A stretch of 11,090 bases of DNA from Peptococcaceae bacterium BRH_c23 (GCA_000961805.1 LADV01000215.1:1-11090), one strand, 5' to 3'; positions 1 through 6,444 are shown, counted from the first letter of the stretch. The notes: generated by a model from the letters alone, not told the origin. Numbers and translations: made by a program.

Positions 1-47
1 GCACTCAACAGAGCATCAATTTCAGCTTGGGACAAGACGTCTCCCAT
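1..47 (-). CDS. fliM: FliM, flagellar motor switch protein (N-terminus only, runs off window)
   Basis: Only the first 15 codons lie in the window; the rest continues beyond position 1. They read MGDVLSQAEIDALLS, matching the conserved LSQxEIDALL opening of FliM-family switch proteins. In FliM this N-terminal region includes the segment that binds phosphorylated CheY and so couples chemotaxis signalling to rotational switching of the C ring. The ATG at 47-45 is preceded by a strong ribosome binding site (AAGGGGGG, about 53-61 on the complementary strand). Position directly downstream of fliL supports fliM. FliY/FliN-type paralogues can begin with a similar LSQ-EIDALL motif, so FliY remains a less likely alternative. 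The leader of this gene is a heptamer repeat array whose last unit ends a few bases before the ribosome binding site. Confidence 0.85.
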   Translation of the reverse strand, partial: MGDVLSQAEIDALLS

Positions 48-64
48 CAAATCCCCCCCTTCAA

Positions 65-249
65 CTCGATATTCGATGTTCGATGTTCGAACGACTAAAC
101 GCTGACTGTGGAACTACATATTCGATTTTGTGCTTAACTACAAATCACATACCCAATTTTCGAGCCCTGAACTACTTGCTTCCATTATCCGAGCATAAAC
201 AAAATACTGTTATAATTCGAACCACGAACTTCGAATATCGAACCTCGTT
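65..249. repeat. Heptamer inverted-repeat element filling the fliL-fliM gap
   Basis: The left arm (65-92) is four tandem heptamers of the form TTCGATG/TTCGAAC. The right arm (215-249) is five heptamers of the inverted form (ATTCGAA, CCACGAA, CTTCGAA, TATCGAA, CCTCGTT). The reverse complement of the right arm matches the left arm at 22 of 25 positions, so the transcript could fold into a long imperfect stem. The middle (about 93-214) is AT-rich with scattered TCGA or CGAG remnants and a short motif AACTAC at 112, 136 and 170; I see no gene or clear promoter in it. The last heptamer runs into the stop codon of fliL (248-250), and the first begins about four bases from the fliM ribosome binding site. 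This is a more degenerate member of the family seen at 6174-6444 and 8926-9119. Confidence 0.75.
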
Positions 250-679
250 ACTGGTAGACTAACGACAGAAATAATACATCCGTGATCTTGTTGTCCGCTA
301 CTTCATTGAGTTTATTAATTAACTCTGCTCTCAACGCTTCACGGGCATCTGAAGTTTGCACATTCATCAAGGATTTGTTCGCTAAGACCGTATTAACTCT
401 GTCTTTTAAGAATGCATCGCCCTCCTTAAGATGAACGACGGCCTTCTCATCCGTCACTTGAACGGTAATGCTCGTTTTAAGAAAATTTCCACCTTGCAAA
501 TTCACTGTAAAATCGCCGATTGGCATAAGCGGTCCTGTCTTTTTAGTTGTTTCTGCCGCCTTGGCACTTATTTCTGGAGTTTTGAAGAGAAATTTTTGTG
601 CTCCAAGGGTCCCCCCTGCGCCAAGCGCAACCCCTAAAAACAGGGTAAGGATCATAATCACAAGAGTTTTTCGATTCAT
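248..679 (-). CDS. fliL: FliL, flagellar basal body-associated membrane protein
   Basis: FliL is a single-pass inner-membrane protein that surrounds the stators at the flagellar base and supports torque output. The 143-residue product begins MNRKTLVIMILTLFLG, with a short basic N-terminus and one transmembrane segment at about residues 5-25. A small extracytoplasmic domain follows that ends LSLVYQ; length and layout are usual for the family. The start is uncertain. The ribosome binding site AGAGGAG (692-698) lies 12 nt before the ATG at 679 but only 3 nt before an in-frame TTG at 688, which directly follows the flbD stop codon and would add three residues. I prefer the ATG because 3 nt is too tight a spacing. 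The gene sits between flbD and fliM, the normal Firmicutes order, and its stop codon touches a heptamer repeat array. Confidence 0.9.
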   Translation of the reverse strand: MNRKTLVIMILTLFLGVALGAGGTLGAQKFLFKTPEISAKAAETTKKTGPLMPIGDFTVNLQGGNFLKTSITVQVTDEKAVVHLKEGDAFLKDRVNTVLANKSLMNVQTSDAREALRAELINKLNEVADNKITDVLFLSLVYQ

Positions 680-688
680 AAGGTTCAA

Positions 689-889
689 TTACTCCTCTAC
701 TTTGCAAATCTGATGGCAGCGCCTACGAAATTCTGCAATTCGCTCTATTAGAATCCCGATCTTCTCTGACACCACGTATTTATTTCCACCCGTTAACGTT
801 ATAACCGTGTCCGGGGTTTCTTCCATCATTTCAATAAGATCAGGATTTAAAGCAAAGGTTTTACCATTTAGGCGAGTGACATAAATCAT
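689..889 (-). CDS. flbD: FlbD/SwrD-family small flagellar protein
   Basis: A 66-residue protein of the FlbD family of Firmicutes and spirochaetes (SwrD in Bacillus subtilis, where it is needed for full motor torque and swarming). The sequence opens MIYVTRLNGKTFALNPDLIE and continues with METPDTVITLTGG-type residues. These are the family signature: V-T-R-L-N-G, L-N-P-D-L-I-E, TPDTVI and a following glycine turn. The start at 889 is set by an excellent ribosome binding site (GGAGGAGGAG, 894-903) 4 nt upstream. A longer reading from 907 would place that site inside the coding sequence and is rejected. This gene normally follows flgE (hook); here it directly follows fliJ, which is unusual. Its stop codon is followed at once by a TTG in frame with fliL. 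It is unrelated to the Caulobacter transcription factor also called FlbD. Confidence 0.9.
   Translation of the reverse strand: MIYVTRLNGKTFALNPDLIEMMEETPDTVITLTGGNKYVVSEKIGILIERIAEFRRRCHQICKVEE
692..698 (-). promoter_or_regulatory. Ribosome binding site of fliL, inside the end of flbD
   Basis: The complementary strand reads AGAGGAG, overlapping the last codons of flbD (GTA GAG GAG TAA). It is the only candidate site for fliL, so fliL translation is probably coupled to flbD. Its distance to the two possible starts (3 nt to TTG, 12 nt to ATG) is unusual for both. Confidence 0.6.
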
Positions 890-893
890 AAAA

Positions 894-903
894 CTCCTCC
901 TCC
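894..903 (-). promoter_or_regulatory. Strong ribosome binding site that fixes the flbD start
   Basis: The complementary strand reads GGAGGAGGAG with 4 nt (TTTT) to the ATG at 889. It rules out the upstream ATG at 907 as the flbD start. The rest of the 45-nt fliJ-flbD spacer shows no repeat, hairpin or leftover coding sequence. Confidence 0.75.
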
Positions 904-934
904 GCAAACGTTGATTTGTGTTTAAAAAAGCAGC

Positions 935-1396
935 TTATTTTGTGGCAAGATTGGCCAAATTTTGTCGATGCCAGTGAAGCACCTGCCCAGTTTCATCCAA
1001 ACCCTTTTGTTCCTTCTGTAATTCTTCAACCTGAAAGGCCGCAGCTTGTTTTTCCTTCAGTCGCTGGAACTTCTCCGTGTCACGATGCGCTTCTAGTAAT
1101 ACTTGGCGTGCACTTTCCATGACAGCTTCTTGCTGCATCAGTTCCCTCTGACGATCGATAAGCCGCTTACGTTGCTCTAAGGCAAAGATCTGCCAACTCC
1201 CTAACTCAGCTGGCCGGTGTTTACCCGCAACCCGTTGTCCCTCTTGAGCATCCTTATAACGATCTTGCTGACTCGCACAGGCTCTGACACAAGCTTGCCA
1301 GAGTTGCATTTCGTGCGCGAACTCTCTTTGAGCGATTTCCAAATTCTGTTCTGCGAGTTGAAGACTTGCTTCCAAGCGAAACCGAAATCTTGGCAT
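935..1396 (-). CDS. fliJ: FliJ, flagellar export ATPase stalk protein
   Basis: FliJ is a small coiled-coil protein that inserts into the FliI hexamer like the gamma subunit of F-type ATPases, and links it to the FlhA export gate. The 153-residue product opens MPRFRFRLEASLQLAEQNLE, the typical FliJ start (xRFxFRLExxLxLxE). It then runs almost wholly as charged, Q/E/K/R-rich helix without glycine-rich or membrane segments, as expected for an antiparallel coiled coil. Length is close to the usual 145-155. The ATG at 1396 has AGGAG at 9 nt. The gene follows fliI after a 70-nt AT-rich spacer (1397-1466), in which I see no repeat, convincing promoter or terminator. Sequence conservation in this family is low, so the call rests on the N-terminal signature, helical composition and position. 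Confidence 0.92.
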   Translation of the reverse strand: MPRFRFRLEASLQLAEQNLEIAQREFAHEMQLWQACVRACASQQDRYKDAQEGQRVAGKHRPAELGSWQIFALEQRKRLIDRQRELMQQEAVMESARQVLLEAHRDTEKFQRLKEKQAAAFQVEELQKEQKGLDETGQVLHWHRQNLANLATK

Positions 1397-1466
1397 CGTT
1401 TTTTTCTCCTTAATCTAGACTCAACTATAATAATGTTTAAATAAAGTTTGCCCTACCACCTAATTC

Positions 1467-2774
1467 TCACTCTGGTGAAAAGACCGCTTTCATTTGCTGT
1501 AACATTTCTGTGTAGCCAACTTGTTCGCTGACACTTTGGCATATAAACGCCTGAATTCGGTCCATATGTGCGATAGCAGCATCAATTTTAGGATTACTTC
1601 CTGGAGTGTAGGCTCCGATATCAATCAAATCTTTGGCATCCTTATAAGTTGCTAAATGGCGACGAATTTTTCCAGATAAGTCCATGTGTTCCGGACTGAT
1701 AATATCATTCATCACTCGACTGACCGATTGTAGTATATCAATGGCCGGATACTGATTTTGCATAGCCAGTTCCCGAGTTAAGACAATATGCCCGTCGAGA
1801 ATCCCGCGCACAGCATCAGCAATTGGCTCATTATGATCATCACCATCGACTAACACCGTGTAAATTCCGGTTATACTTCCGATCTCCGCCATGCCCGAAC
1901 GTTCCAAAAGTTTTGGTAAGAGAGCAAAGACAGAGGGGGGGTATCCACGAGTCGCCGGTGGTTCACCCACCGTAAGCCCAACTTCCCGTTGGGCCATGGC
2001 AAAGCGGGTCACTGAGTCCATCATTAAGAGGACATTCTTCCCTTGGTCCCGGAAATACTCAGCAATGGCAGTAGCCGTAAACGCTGCTTTCAACCGCACC
2101 AGTGCAGGCTGGTCGGAGGTCGCCACAATGATCACGGAACGGGCTAAACCCTCTGGGCCTAAGTCCTTCTCGATAAAATCACGCAGTTCTCGCCCCCGTT
2201 CCCCCACCAGGGCAATGACGTTCACATCTGCCACTGTATTCCTAGCCATCATTCCCAACAAAGTACTCTTCCCCACCCCAGATCCTGCAAAAATCCCCAT
2301 CCGTTGCCCACGACCAATCGTAAGAATCCCATCAATAGTCCTTACTCCGACACTAAGAGGATCAAGGATTCGAGGACGTGAGAAAGCATTGGGGGGTTTA
2401 CTCTGCAAAGGATACGCTGTTTCTGTCAGAAGCGGGCGTCCATCCATGGGATGTCCAAGACCATCAAGAATTCGCCCTAACAGTCCTGTTCCGACAGCCA
2501 CGGTAAGCTTTTGGCACTGTGGGAGCACCCGGTCTCCCGGAGCAATCCCTTCGAGTTCTCCTAAAGGCATAAGCAGAGTGGTCGAATCCCGAAAACCGAC
2601 GACCTCAGCCGGAAGCTCCCGTCCTTCTCGAGTCATAATATGGCAATATTCTCCCACACTCGCGCGCGGACCAGCAGCTTCAACCATCAGACCGACAATC
2701 TTAGAAACCCTCCCCTGAGCTGAGATTGGTTCAGTCTGTGCTACCGTCTGGGTCAAACGATTCCACGCCGCCAT
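1467..2774 (-). CDS. fliI: FliI, flagellum-specific type III export ATPase
   Basis: FliI is the cytoplasmic ATPase that energises delivery of flagellar substrates to the export gate; it is homologous to the F1 beta subunit. The 435-residue product has a beta-barrel N-terminal domain (about 15-90) followed by the ATPase core. Visible motifs are the Walker A P-loop GSGVGKST (164-171), the catalytic glutamate region VGERGRE (190-196, Glu192), Walker B VLLMMD (248-253), and the QREVGL and GYPPSVFALLPKLLERSG segments shared by type III ATPases. Length is typical (430-450). The ATG at 2774 lies inside the end of fliH (44-nt overlap) and has an AGAGGAG site 7 nt upstream, so the two genes are probably translationally coupled. 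No key residue is missing and the protein should be active. Confidence 0.97.
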   Translation of the reverse strand: MAAWNRLTQTVAQTEPISAQGRVSKIVGLMVEAAGPRASVGEYCHIMTREGRELPAEVVGFRDSTTLLMPLGELEGIAPGDRVLPQCQKLTVAVGTGLLGRILDGLGHPMDGRPLLTETAYPLQSKPPNAFSRPRILDPLSVGVRTIDGILTIGRGQRMGIFAGSGVGKSTLLGMMARNTVADVNVIALVGERGRELRDFIEKDLGPEGLARSVIIVATSDQPALVRLKAAFTATAIAEYFRDQGKNVLLMMDSVTRFAMAQREVGLTVGEPPATRGYPPSVFALLPKLLERSGMAEIGSITGIYTVLVDGDDHNEPIADAVRGILDGHIVLTRELAMQNQYPAIDILQSVSRVMNDIISPEHMDLSGKIRRHLATYKDAKDLIDIGAYTPGSNPKIDAAIAHMDRIQAFICQSVSEQVGYTEMLQQMKAVFSPE

Positions 2775-3567
2775 GTTCCAGCTCCTCTCGTAAGGTGTGT
2801 TCTAATTTGTCTAATTGTGCCTCTAGCCGAGCATCAAAGACCCCTTCCTGGCAGTCTAAGAAACAATCTCCGAGCTTTAAGGATTCATCGATCACCCATG
2901 GACAAGGTATTTGATGCCCTTCCAGCCATCCTACATCATGGGGAGATACATGGAGCCGCCAGCCTTGGCGTTCCTGTGGCAACAAGGTTAAAGCCTGGAT
3001 GATTGCCAGCAAGCGCTGAGGTTCAACCGCTAAGCTTGCCCGCACTAAGCGTTCAGCTATTTTTATCGCTAAGCGAAGTAAAAGTTCGTCAACTTTAGAA
3101 TATTCTTCTTGAACCGCCCGCTGAGCTAACTGAAAAAGTTGGTTTGCTTGTTCGGTCAAGCGCTTTCCCTCTGCTTCTCCTGCCAACTTTCCTTCTGCTT
3201 CTCCCGCTAGCCTACCTTCCTTATATCCTTCTGCTTTGGCCGCTGGGTAAAGTTCGTCTTGCGCACTCTTAAGGACCTCTTGACGTAAACGCTCCGACTC
3301 CGCTTGTGCTTGAACAATAATTTGTTCGGCACTGGCTTTAGCCTCAGCTAAGATTATGGCCGCTTTTGCCTTAGCTTCTTCTTCATAAGAGGTCTCCCTC
3401 CAGTCCAAGTATTCTTGGTTTGTCGAGGGCTGATCCTCTTCACTGACACTGACCACCCTTAAGATATTACCCAACTGCTGAAATCCTTCTTGATTTTCCA
3501 CCATTCGCGGAGTAGAAACCTCGACATCATAACTTTTGACGACCCGCCCGTTAATAGATAATCTCAT
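2731..3567 (-). CDS. fliH: FliH, negative regulator and peripheral stalk of the FliI ATPase
   Basis: FliH dimers bind the N-terminus of FliI, keep it in check and tether it to the C ring. The 278-residue product has a variable N-terminus and a long charged helix (about 60-110) rich in A/E/K/Q. A glycine ladder follows (about 113-134: GYKEGRLAGEAEGKLAGEAEG), in which six glycines are spaced every four residues; GxxxG repeats are a hallmark of FliH. A C-terminal domain related to V/F-type ATPase subunit E completes it. The start at 3567 is chosen because an AGAGGAGGT site (3572-3580) precedes that ATG at 4 nt. An upstream ATG at 3609 would extend the overlap with fliG and absorb the site. The gene overlaps fliG by 17 nt and fliI by 44 nt. 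Confidence 0.92.
   Translation of the reverse strand: MRLSINGRVVKSYDVEVSTPRMVENQEGFQQLGNILRVVSVSEEDQPSTNQEYLDWRETSYEEEAKAKAAIILAEAKASAEQIIVQAQAESERLRQEVLKSAQDELYPAAKAEGYKEGRLAGEAEGKLAGEAEGKRLTEQANQLFQLAQRAVQEEYSKVDELLLRLAIKIAERLVRASLAVEPQRLLAIIQALTLLPQERQGWRLHVSPHDVGWLEGHQIPCPWVIDESLKLGDCFLDCQEGVFDARLEAQLDKLEHTLREELEHGGVESFDPDGSTD
3164..3211 (-). repeat. 24-bp tandem duplication inside fliH
   Basis: Two adjacent 24-bp units (3164-3187 and 3188-3211) match at about 20 of 24 positions. Each encodes the eight-residue unit LAGEAEGK, producing part of the FliH GxxxG ladder. Most differences are at third codon positions, so the protein repeat is kept while the DNA has diverged. A simple in-frame duplication is the likely origin. 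Confidence 0.7.
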
Positions 3568-4555
3568 CACTACCTCCTCTAGAGATGACGACTGCACCGC
3601 TTTCCTCAAGTTTGCGAATCACCTTCACAATTCGCTGTTGTGCCTCTTCAACATCTCTTAACCGCACTGGGCCCATAAACTCCATATCATCTTTGAGCAT
3701 CTGAGCAGCCCGTGAGGACATATTGGCTTGAATCCTTTGTGCAACTTCGGGATTCGACCCTTTGAGAGCAAGTCCCAAATCTTTGGTTTCTACTTCGCGT
3801 AAGACTAACTGAATACCACGATCATCAAGCACAACGATGTCTTCGAAGACAAACATCTGCCGCTTAATTTGCTCCGCCAAATCGGGATCATCGATTTCCA
3901 AAGCATCCATAACCACTTTGACCGTCCCAGGATCGGTTCGATTAAGGACATCGACAATGCTCTGGATCCCGCCTGAAGCGGTATAATCAGTGGGAGCTAA
4001 GCTAGAAATCTTACGTTCCAGAACCTTTTCAATTTCCTTGAGCACTTCTGGACTAGTTCGGCCCATCGTCGCTACGCGCTTCGCCACATCTGCCTGTCGA
4101 TCTTGCCCTAGGCTGGCAAGTAATGTAGCTGCTTTGTCGACTGGAAGGTGCGTCATGATCAGCGCAATCGTCTGAGGATGTTCTCCTTGAATAAAGGAAA
4201 AAAGTTGTTTGGGGTCCGTCCGACGCACGAGATCAAAGGGTCTCATTTTTAAGGACGTCGATAAACGACTGATGATCTCAAACGCTCGAGTTTCGCCAAG
4301 AGCCCGTTCCAAGACTTCTCGAGCATACTCAATACCCCCCTTAGAAATATAGTCATTGGCAATACACATCTGATGAAATTCTTCCACCACAAAATCCCGT
4401 TGTTCTGGTGATATTTTACCGACATTTGCCATCTCTAGGGTCAACTGTTCTATCTCTGCATCTCCAAGGTGTTTCACAATCTGAGCGGAATTCTCTGAAC
4501 CCAAGGCGATCATCAGAATTGCGGCTTTTTGAATTCCCGTTAAAACTTGCGCCAT
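3551..4555 (-). CDS. fliG: FliG, flagellar motor switch and torque protein
   Basis: FliG sits on the MS ring, interacts with the stators through charged residues in its C-terminal domain, and changes rotation sense with FliM. The 334-residue product shows the three-domain layout. The N-terminal FliF-binding domain opens LTGIQKAAILMIALG. The middle domain carries the FliM-binding EHPQ motif at residues 125-128, followed by TIALIMTHL, with the GGIQSIVDVLN helix region after it. The C-terminal domain carries the MFVFEDI hinge and the charged torque helix (DDRGIQLVLREVETKDLGLALKG). Length is standard (about 335). The ATG at 4555 directly follows the fliF stop codon with no gap, and GGAGG stands 8 nt upstream inside fliF, which implies coupled translation of ring partners. 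Confidence 0.98.
   Translation of the reverse strand: MAQVLTGIQKAAILMIALGSENSAQIVKHLGDAEIEQLTLEMANVGKISPEQRDFVVEEFHQMCIANDYISKGGIEYAREVLERALGETRAFEIISRLSTSLKMRPFDLVRRTDPKQLFSFIQGEHPQTIALIMTHLPVDKAATLLASLGQDRQADVAKRVATMGRTSPEVLKEIEKVLERKISSLAPTDYTASGGIQSIVDVLNRTDPGTVKVVMDALEIDDPDLAEQIKRQMFVFEDIVVLDDRGIQLVLREVETKDLGLALKGSNPEVAQRIQANMSSRAAQMLKDDMEFMGPVRLRDVEEAQQRIVKVIRKLEESGAVVISRGGSDEIIY
3572..3580 (-). promoter_or_regulatory. Ribosome binding site that fixes the fliH start
   Basis: The complementary strand reads AGAGGAGGT, 4 nt from the ATG at 3567, and lies within the last codons of fliG. It is one of the strongest sites in the window and decides the internal ATG over the one at 3609. Confidence 0.75.
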
Positions 4556-6154
4556 CTACCGTTCCTCCGATAACCAAGTTTTCATGAGTCGTGCGACTTC
4601 GTCGGGGTTATTGCGCGTATAAAGTTCTACCGACTCTTTGGTCTTTTGTTTTTGAATTTGTTCAGCTGACTTTGTTTTCGACTGAGCCAATTTCAGATCT
4701 TCCGCTTCCTCGACCATCTGTTGAGCCATCATCAATTCCGCAGTGGCGAGGGTTACTGGCTGTGAACCAGTGAGACCCAACATTTTTTCTGCGCGTGCTT
4801 TCTTAGAACGAGCTCGCAGAAACATGACCAGAACCACGAGACCGAACAAAACGGCGGCTCCGATTTGGGCATAGGTCATCAACTGTTGGCGTTTGGCAGA
4901 ATTCTCCATATCGGCAATTTTTTTCTGTAAATCAGTTTTATTAAACGGAATTGCAGCGACTTGGATCTGATCCCCGCGAGTCGCATCAACCCCGGCCGCA
5001 GAAGCAACAATTGTTTTTATTTGATCCAGTTGTTCCTGGGTTACAGTGTCAGCGTCCGCCATGACCGAAACGGAAAGACGTTTAACACTTCCTGGGCTTA
5101 CTAGCTGTTCCTCTTGAGTTGTGTCCACTTGAAAATTTTTGGTGCTGCTTGTCTTGGTCGAAGACGAATTGACTTCTTGAGCCCCCGCAGGATACGTCGG
5201 TGCCCCATTGGGGGTTAATCCCGGTACCCCTCCAGCAGCTGCACCACTGCTATTGGTCGTACTTTCATTGGTACTCTGTTCACTCAACAAGGCACCTGGT
5301 CCATTAGTCTGTATCGTTCGTTTGATTTGGTCAAAGTCCAAAGCAGCACTAATTCGAACAACGGTCTTGCCATTACCCAATACCATATCCAGCATACTCT
5401 GAATAGATCTTCGAGTATCCTCTTCGACCATTTGCTTAAGTTGATATTGGGTACCCGTCAGACGATTGGGGTCGCCACTCTTGCCTAAAACATCTGATAA
5501 AACATTTCCACTGGTATCTACAATCGTTACATTCTCCGTTTGCAGTCCTTCTATTGAGCCTGCCAAAAGATTAGCAATCGCACGTACCTGGTCGTCGCCA
5601 AATTTTGTTCCAGGAGCGAGTTTCAAGGTCACCGCCGCCGTAGCAGCTTTTTGATTATCAATAAAAAGCGACGGCTCAGGCATCACGATATGTACACGCG
5701 CATCTTGCACGCCAGTCAATGTCCTTAGTGTATTCTCAAGTTCATTCTGCAAACCGAGAACATAACGTAATTTCTTGTCGGAATCCGTTTCCCCGAGGCG
5801 TAGTGTATTAAGATTATCAAAACTAAATTTACTTTGTTGAGGAAGACCTGCATTGGCAAGTTGGAGCCGAATCTCAGCAGCATGCTGCTGGGGGACCATA
5901 ATGGTTGATCCATTATCCGCTAACTGATAATCTGCTTTCAAATCTTTCAGTTTTGTCGTTATTGCTCCCGCTTCTGTATCACCCAGCTTAGTAAAGATCG
6001 CCACATATTGTGGGCGGCCAGCCCAAGTGATCAAGGCAATTAACGCAGAAGCGACCAAAAGAGGAGCAAGCACCGTAATTATTTTCTGTGGGCTAGAAAG
6101 ATTATTCCAAAATGTCTTTAAAGATTGTGTGATTCCGGCCCAAGAAAAATCCAC
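4556..6154 (-). CDS. fliF: FliF, MS-ring protein of the flagellar basal body
   Basis: FliF assembles the membrane/supramembrane ring on which the rod, the C ring and the export gate are built. The 532-residue product has a first transmembrane segment (about 25-45), then the periplasmic ring-building motifs (including the stretch from YVAIFTKLGD and the LRYVLGLQNELENTLRTL region). A low-complexity Ser/Thr/Gly/Asn-rich loop follows (about 285-340), a second ring-building part, and a second transmembrane segment (about 429-446). The cytoplasmic tail ends NPDEVARLMKTWLSEER, the FliG-binding motif. Length is typical (520-550). The start is GTG at 6154, supported by AAAGGAGGAG at 6161-6170. The upstream gap of about 290 bp to fliE holds two heptamer repeat elements, and the leader of fliF begins where they end. 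Confidence 0.98.
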   Translation of the reverse strand: MDFSWAGITQSLKTFWNNLSSPQKIITVLAPLLVASALIALITWAGRPQYVAIFTKLGDTEAGAITTKLKDLKADYQLADNGSTIMVPQQHAAEIRLQLANAGLPQQSKFSFDNLNTLRLGETDSDKKLRYVLGLQNELENTLRTLTGVQDARVHIVMPEPSLFIDNQKAATAAVTLKLAPGTKFGDDQVRAIANLLAGSIEGLQTENVTIVDTSGNVLSDVLGKSGDPNRLTGTQYQLKQMVEEDTRRSIQSMLDMVLGNGKTVVRISAALDFDQIKRTIQTNGPGALLSEQSTNESTTNSSGAAAGGVPGLTPNGAPTYPAGAQEVNSSSTKTSSTKNFQVDTTQEEQLVSPGSVKRLSVSVMADADTVTQEQLDQIKTIVASAAGVDATRGDQIQVAAIPFNKTDLQKKIADMENSAKRQQLMTYAQIGAAVLFGLVVLVMFLRARSKKARAEKMLGLTGSQPVTLATAELMMAQQMVEEAEDLKLAQSKTKSAEQIQKQKTKESVELYTRNNPDEVARLMKTWLSEER

Positions 6155-6160
6155 TCTTGA

Positions 6161-6170
6161 CTCCTCCTTT
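6161..6170 (-). promoter_or_regulatory. Ribosome binding site for the GTG start of fliF
   Basis: The complementary strand reads AAAGGAGGAG, about 6 to 8 nt from the GTG at 6154. It supports GTG as the true start. The first base of the heptamer repeat element (6174) is only three bases further upstream. Confidence 0.75.
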
Positions 6171-6173
6171 CTA

Positions 6174-6270
6174 CTCGAGACTCGAAGTTCGATGCTCGAG
6201 GCTCGAATGGAGACGTTCGTATCGAACGTTTTAAACGTCGAACTTCGCGCTTCGCGCCTCCCGCCTCACT
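6174..6270. repeat. Heptamer inverted-repeat element A (fliF side of the fliE-fliF gap)
   Basis: Five tandem heptamers (CTCGAGA, CTCGAAG, TTCGATG, CTCGAGG, CTCGAAT; 6174-6208) are followed by a 27-bp core and five inverted heptamers (CGTCGAA, CTTCGCG, CTTCGCG, CCTCCCG, CCTCACT; 6236-6270). The core holds a perfect 7-bp hairpin ACGTTCG-TAT-CGAACGT (6213-6229). The right arm is the most degenerate. Total length is 97 bp, nearly the same as element B. The edge lies three bases from the fliF ribosome binding site. The AT-rich 75 bp between A and B (6271-6345) shows no gene and no convincing promoter. Confidence 0.85.
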
Positions 6271-6345
6271 GTTTCCATAAATTACTAGATTAATAACCCC
6301 TTAAAAGAAAACCTTCACAACGTATTTTTATATAACAACCTTTTT

Positions 6346-6444
6346 TTCGATGCTCGAAGCTCGAGACCCGAAGCTCGAATAAATTCCGTTCGTTCACGAA
6401 CGTTTCAAACATCGAACCTCGTGCATCGTGCATCGTGCATCGAA
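6346..6444. repeat. Heptamer inverted-repeat element B (abuts the fliE stop codon)
   Basis: This is the best-preserved copy. Five heptamers (TTCGATG, CTCGAAG, CTCGAGA, CCCGAAG, CTCGAAT; 6346-6380) are followed by a 29-bp core and five inverted heptamers (CATCGAA, CCTCGTG, CATCGTG, CATCGTG, CATCGAA; 6410-6444). The core holds a perfect 7-bp hairpin CGTTCGT-TC-ACGAACG (6387-6402). The stretch after the hairpin, CGAACGTTTCAAACATCGAA, matches element A at all but two positions, so core and arms together form one repeat family. The final heptamer ends on the base next to the fliE stop codon (6445-6447). Total length is 99 bp. Confidence 0.88.

Noticed and set aside
119..150. Promoter-like pair TTGTAG-17 nt-TATGTA upstream of fliM
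   Set aside because: Only about three of six bases match in each box, and it lies inside the repeat element core.
61..250. Possible CRISPR array (repeated short units between genes)
   Set aside because: Units are 7 bp and directly tandem without unique spacers, and the arms are inverted relative to each other.
1891..2718. 275-codon plus-strand open frame opposite fliI
   Set aside because: It is wholly antisense to the highly conserved FliI ATPase, is rich in Ser/Arg/Pro as expected for a shadow frame, has no recognisable domain and no supporting context.
3568..3609. Longer FliH start at 3609
   Set aside because: It would overlap fliG by 59 nt and place the strong AGAGGAGGT site inside the gene, and the MRLSING start directly after that site is far better.
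6027..6293. 88-codon plus-strand open frame crossing the fliF start and repeat element A
   Set aside because: Part is antisense to fliF and part is translated heptamer repeat; no ribosome binding site or family resemblance.
6271..6345. Internal promoter for fliF in the AT-rich stretch between elements A and B
   Set aside because: TTGTGA and TTATTA-like hexamers can be found at suitable spacing, but the matches are weak and AT-rich DNA gives these by chance. No sigma-28-type motif (TAAA...GCCGATAT) is visible.
6346..6444. Intrinsic transcription terminator after fliE
   Set aside because: In the direction of transcription the stem is followed by an A-run, not a U-run (the T-run at 6340-6347 is on the plus strand), and the downstream genes belong to the same operon.
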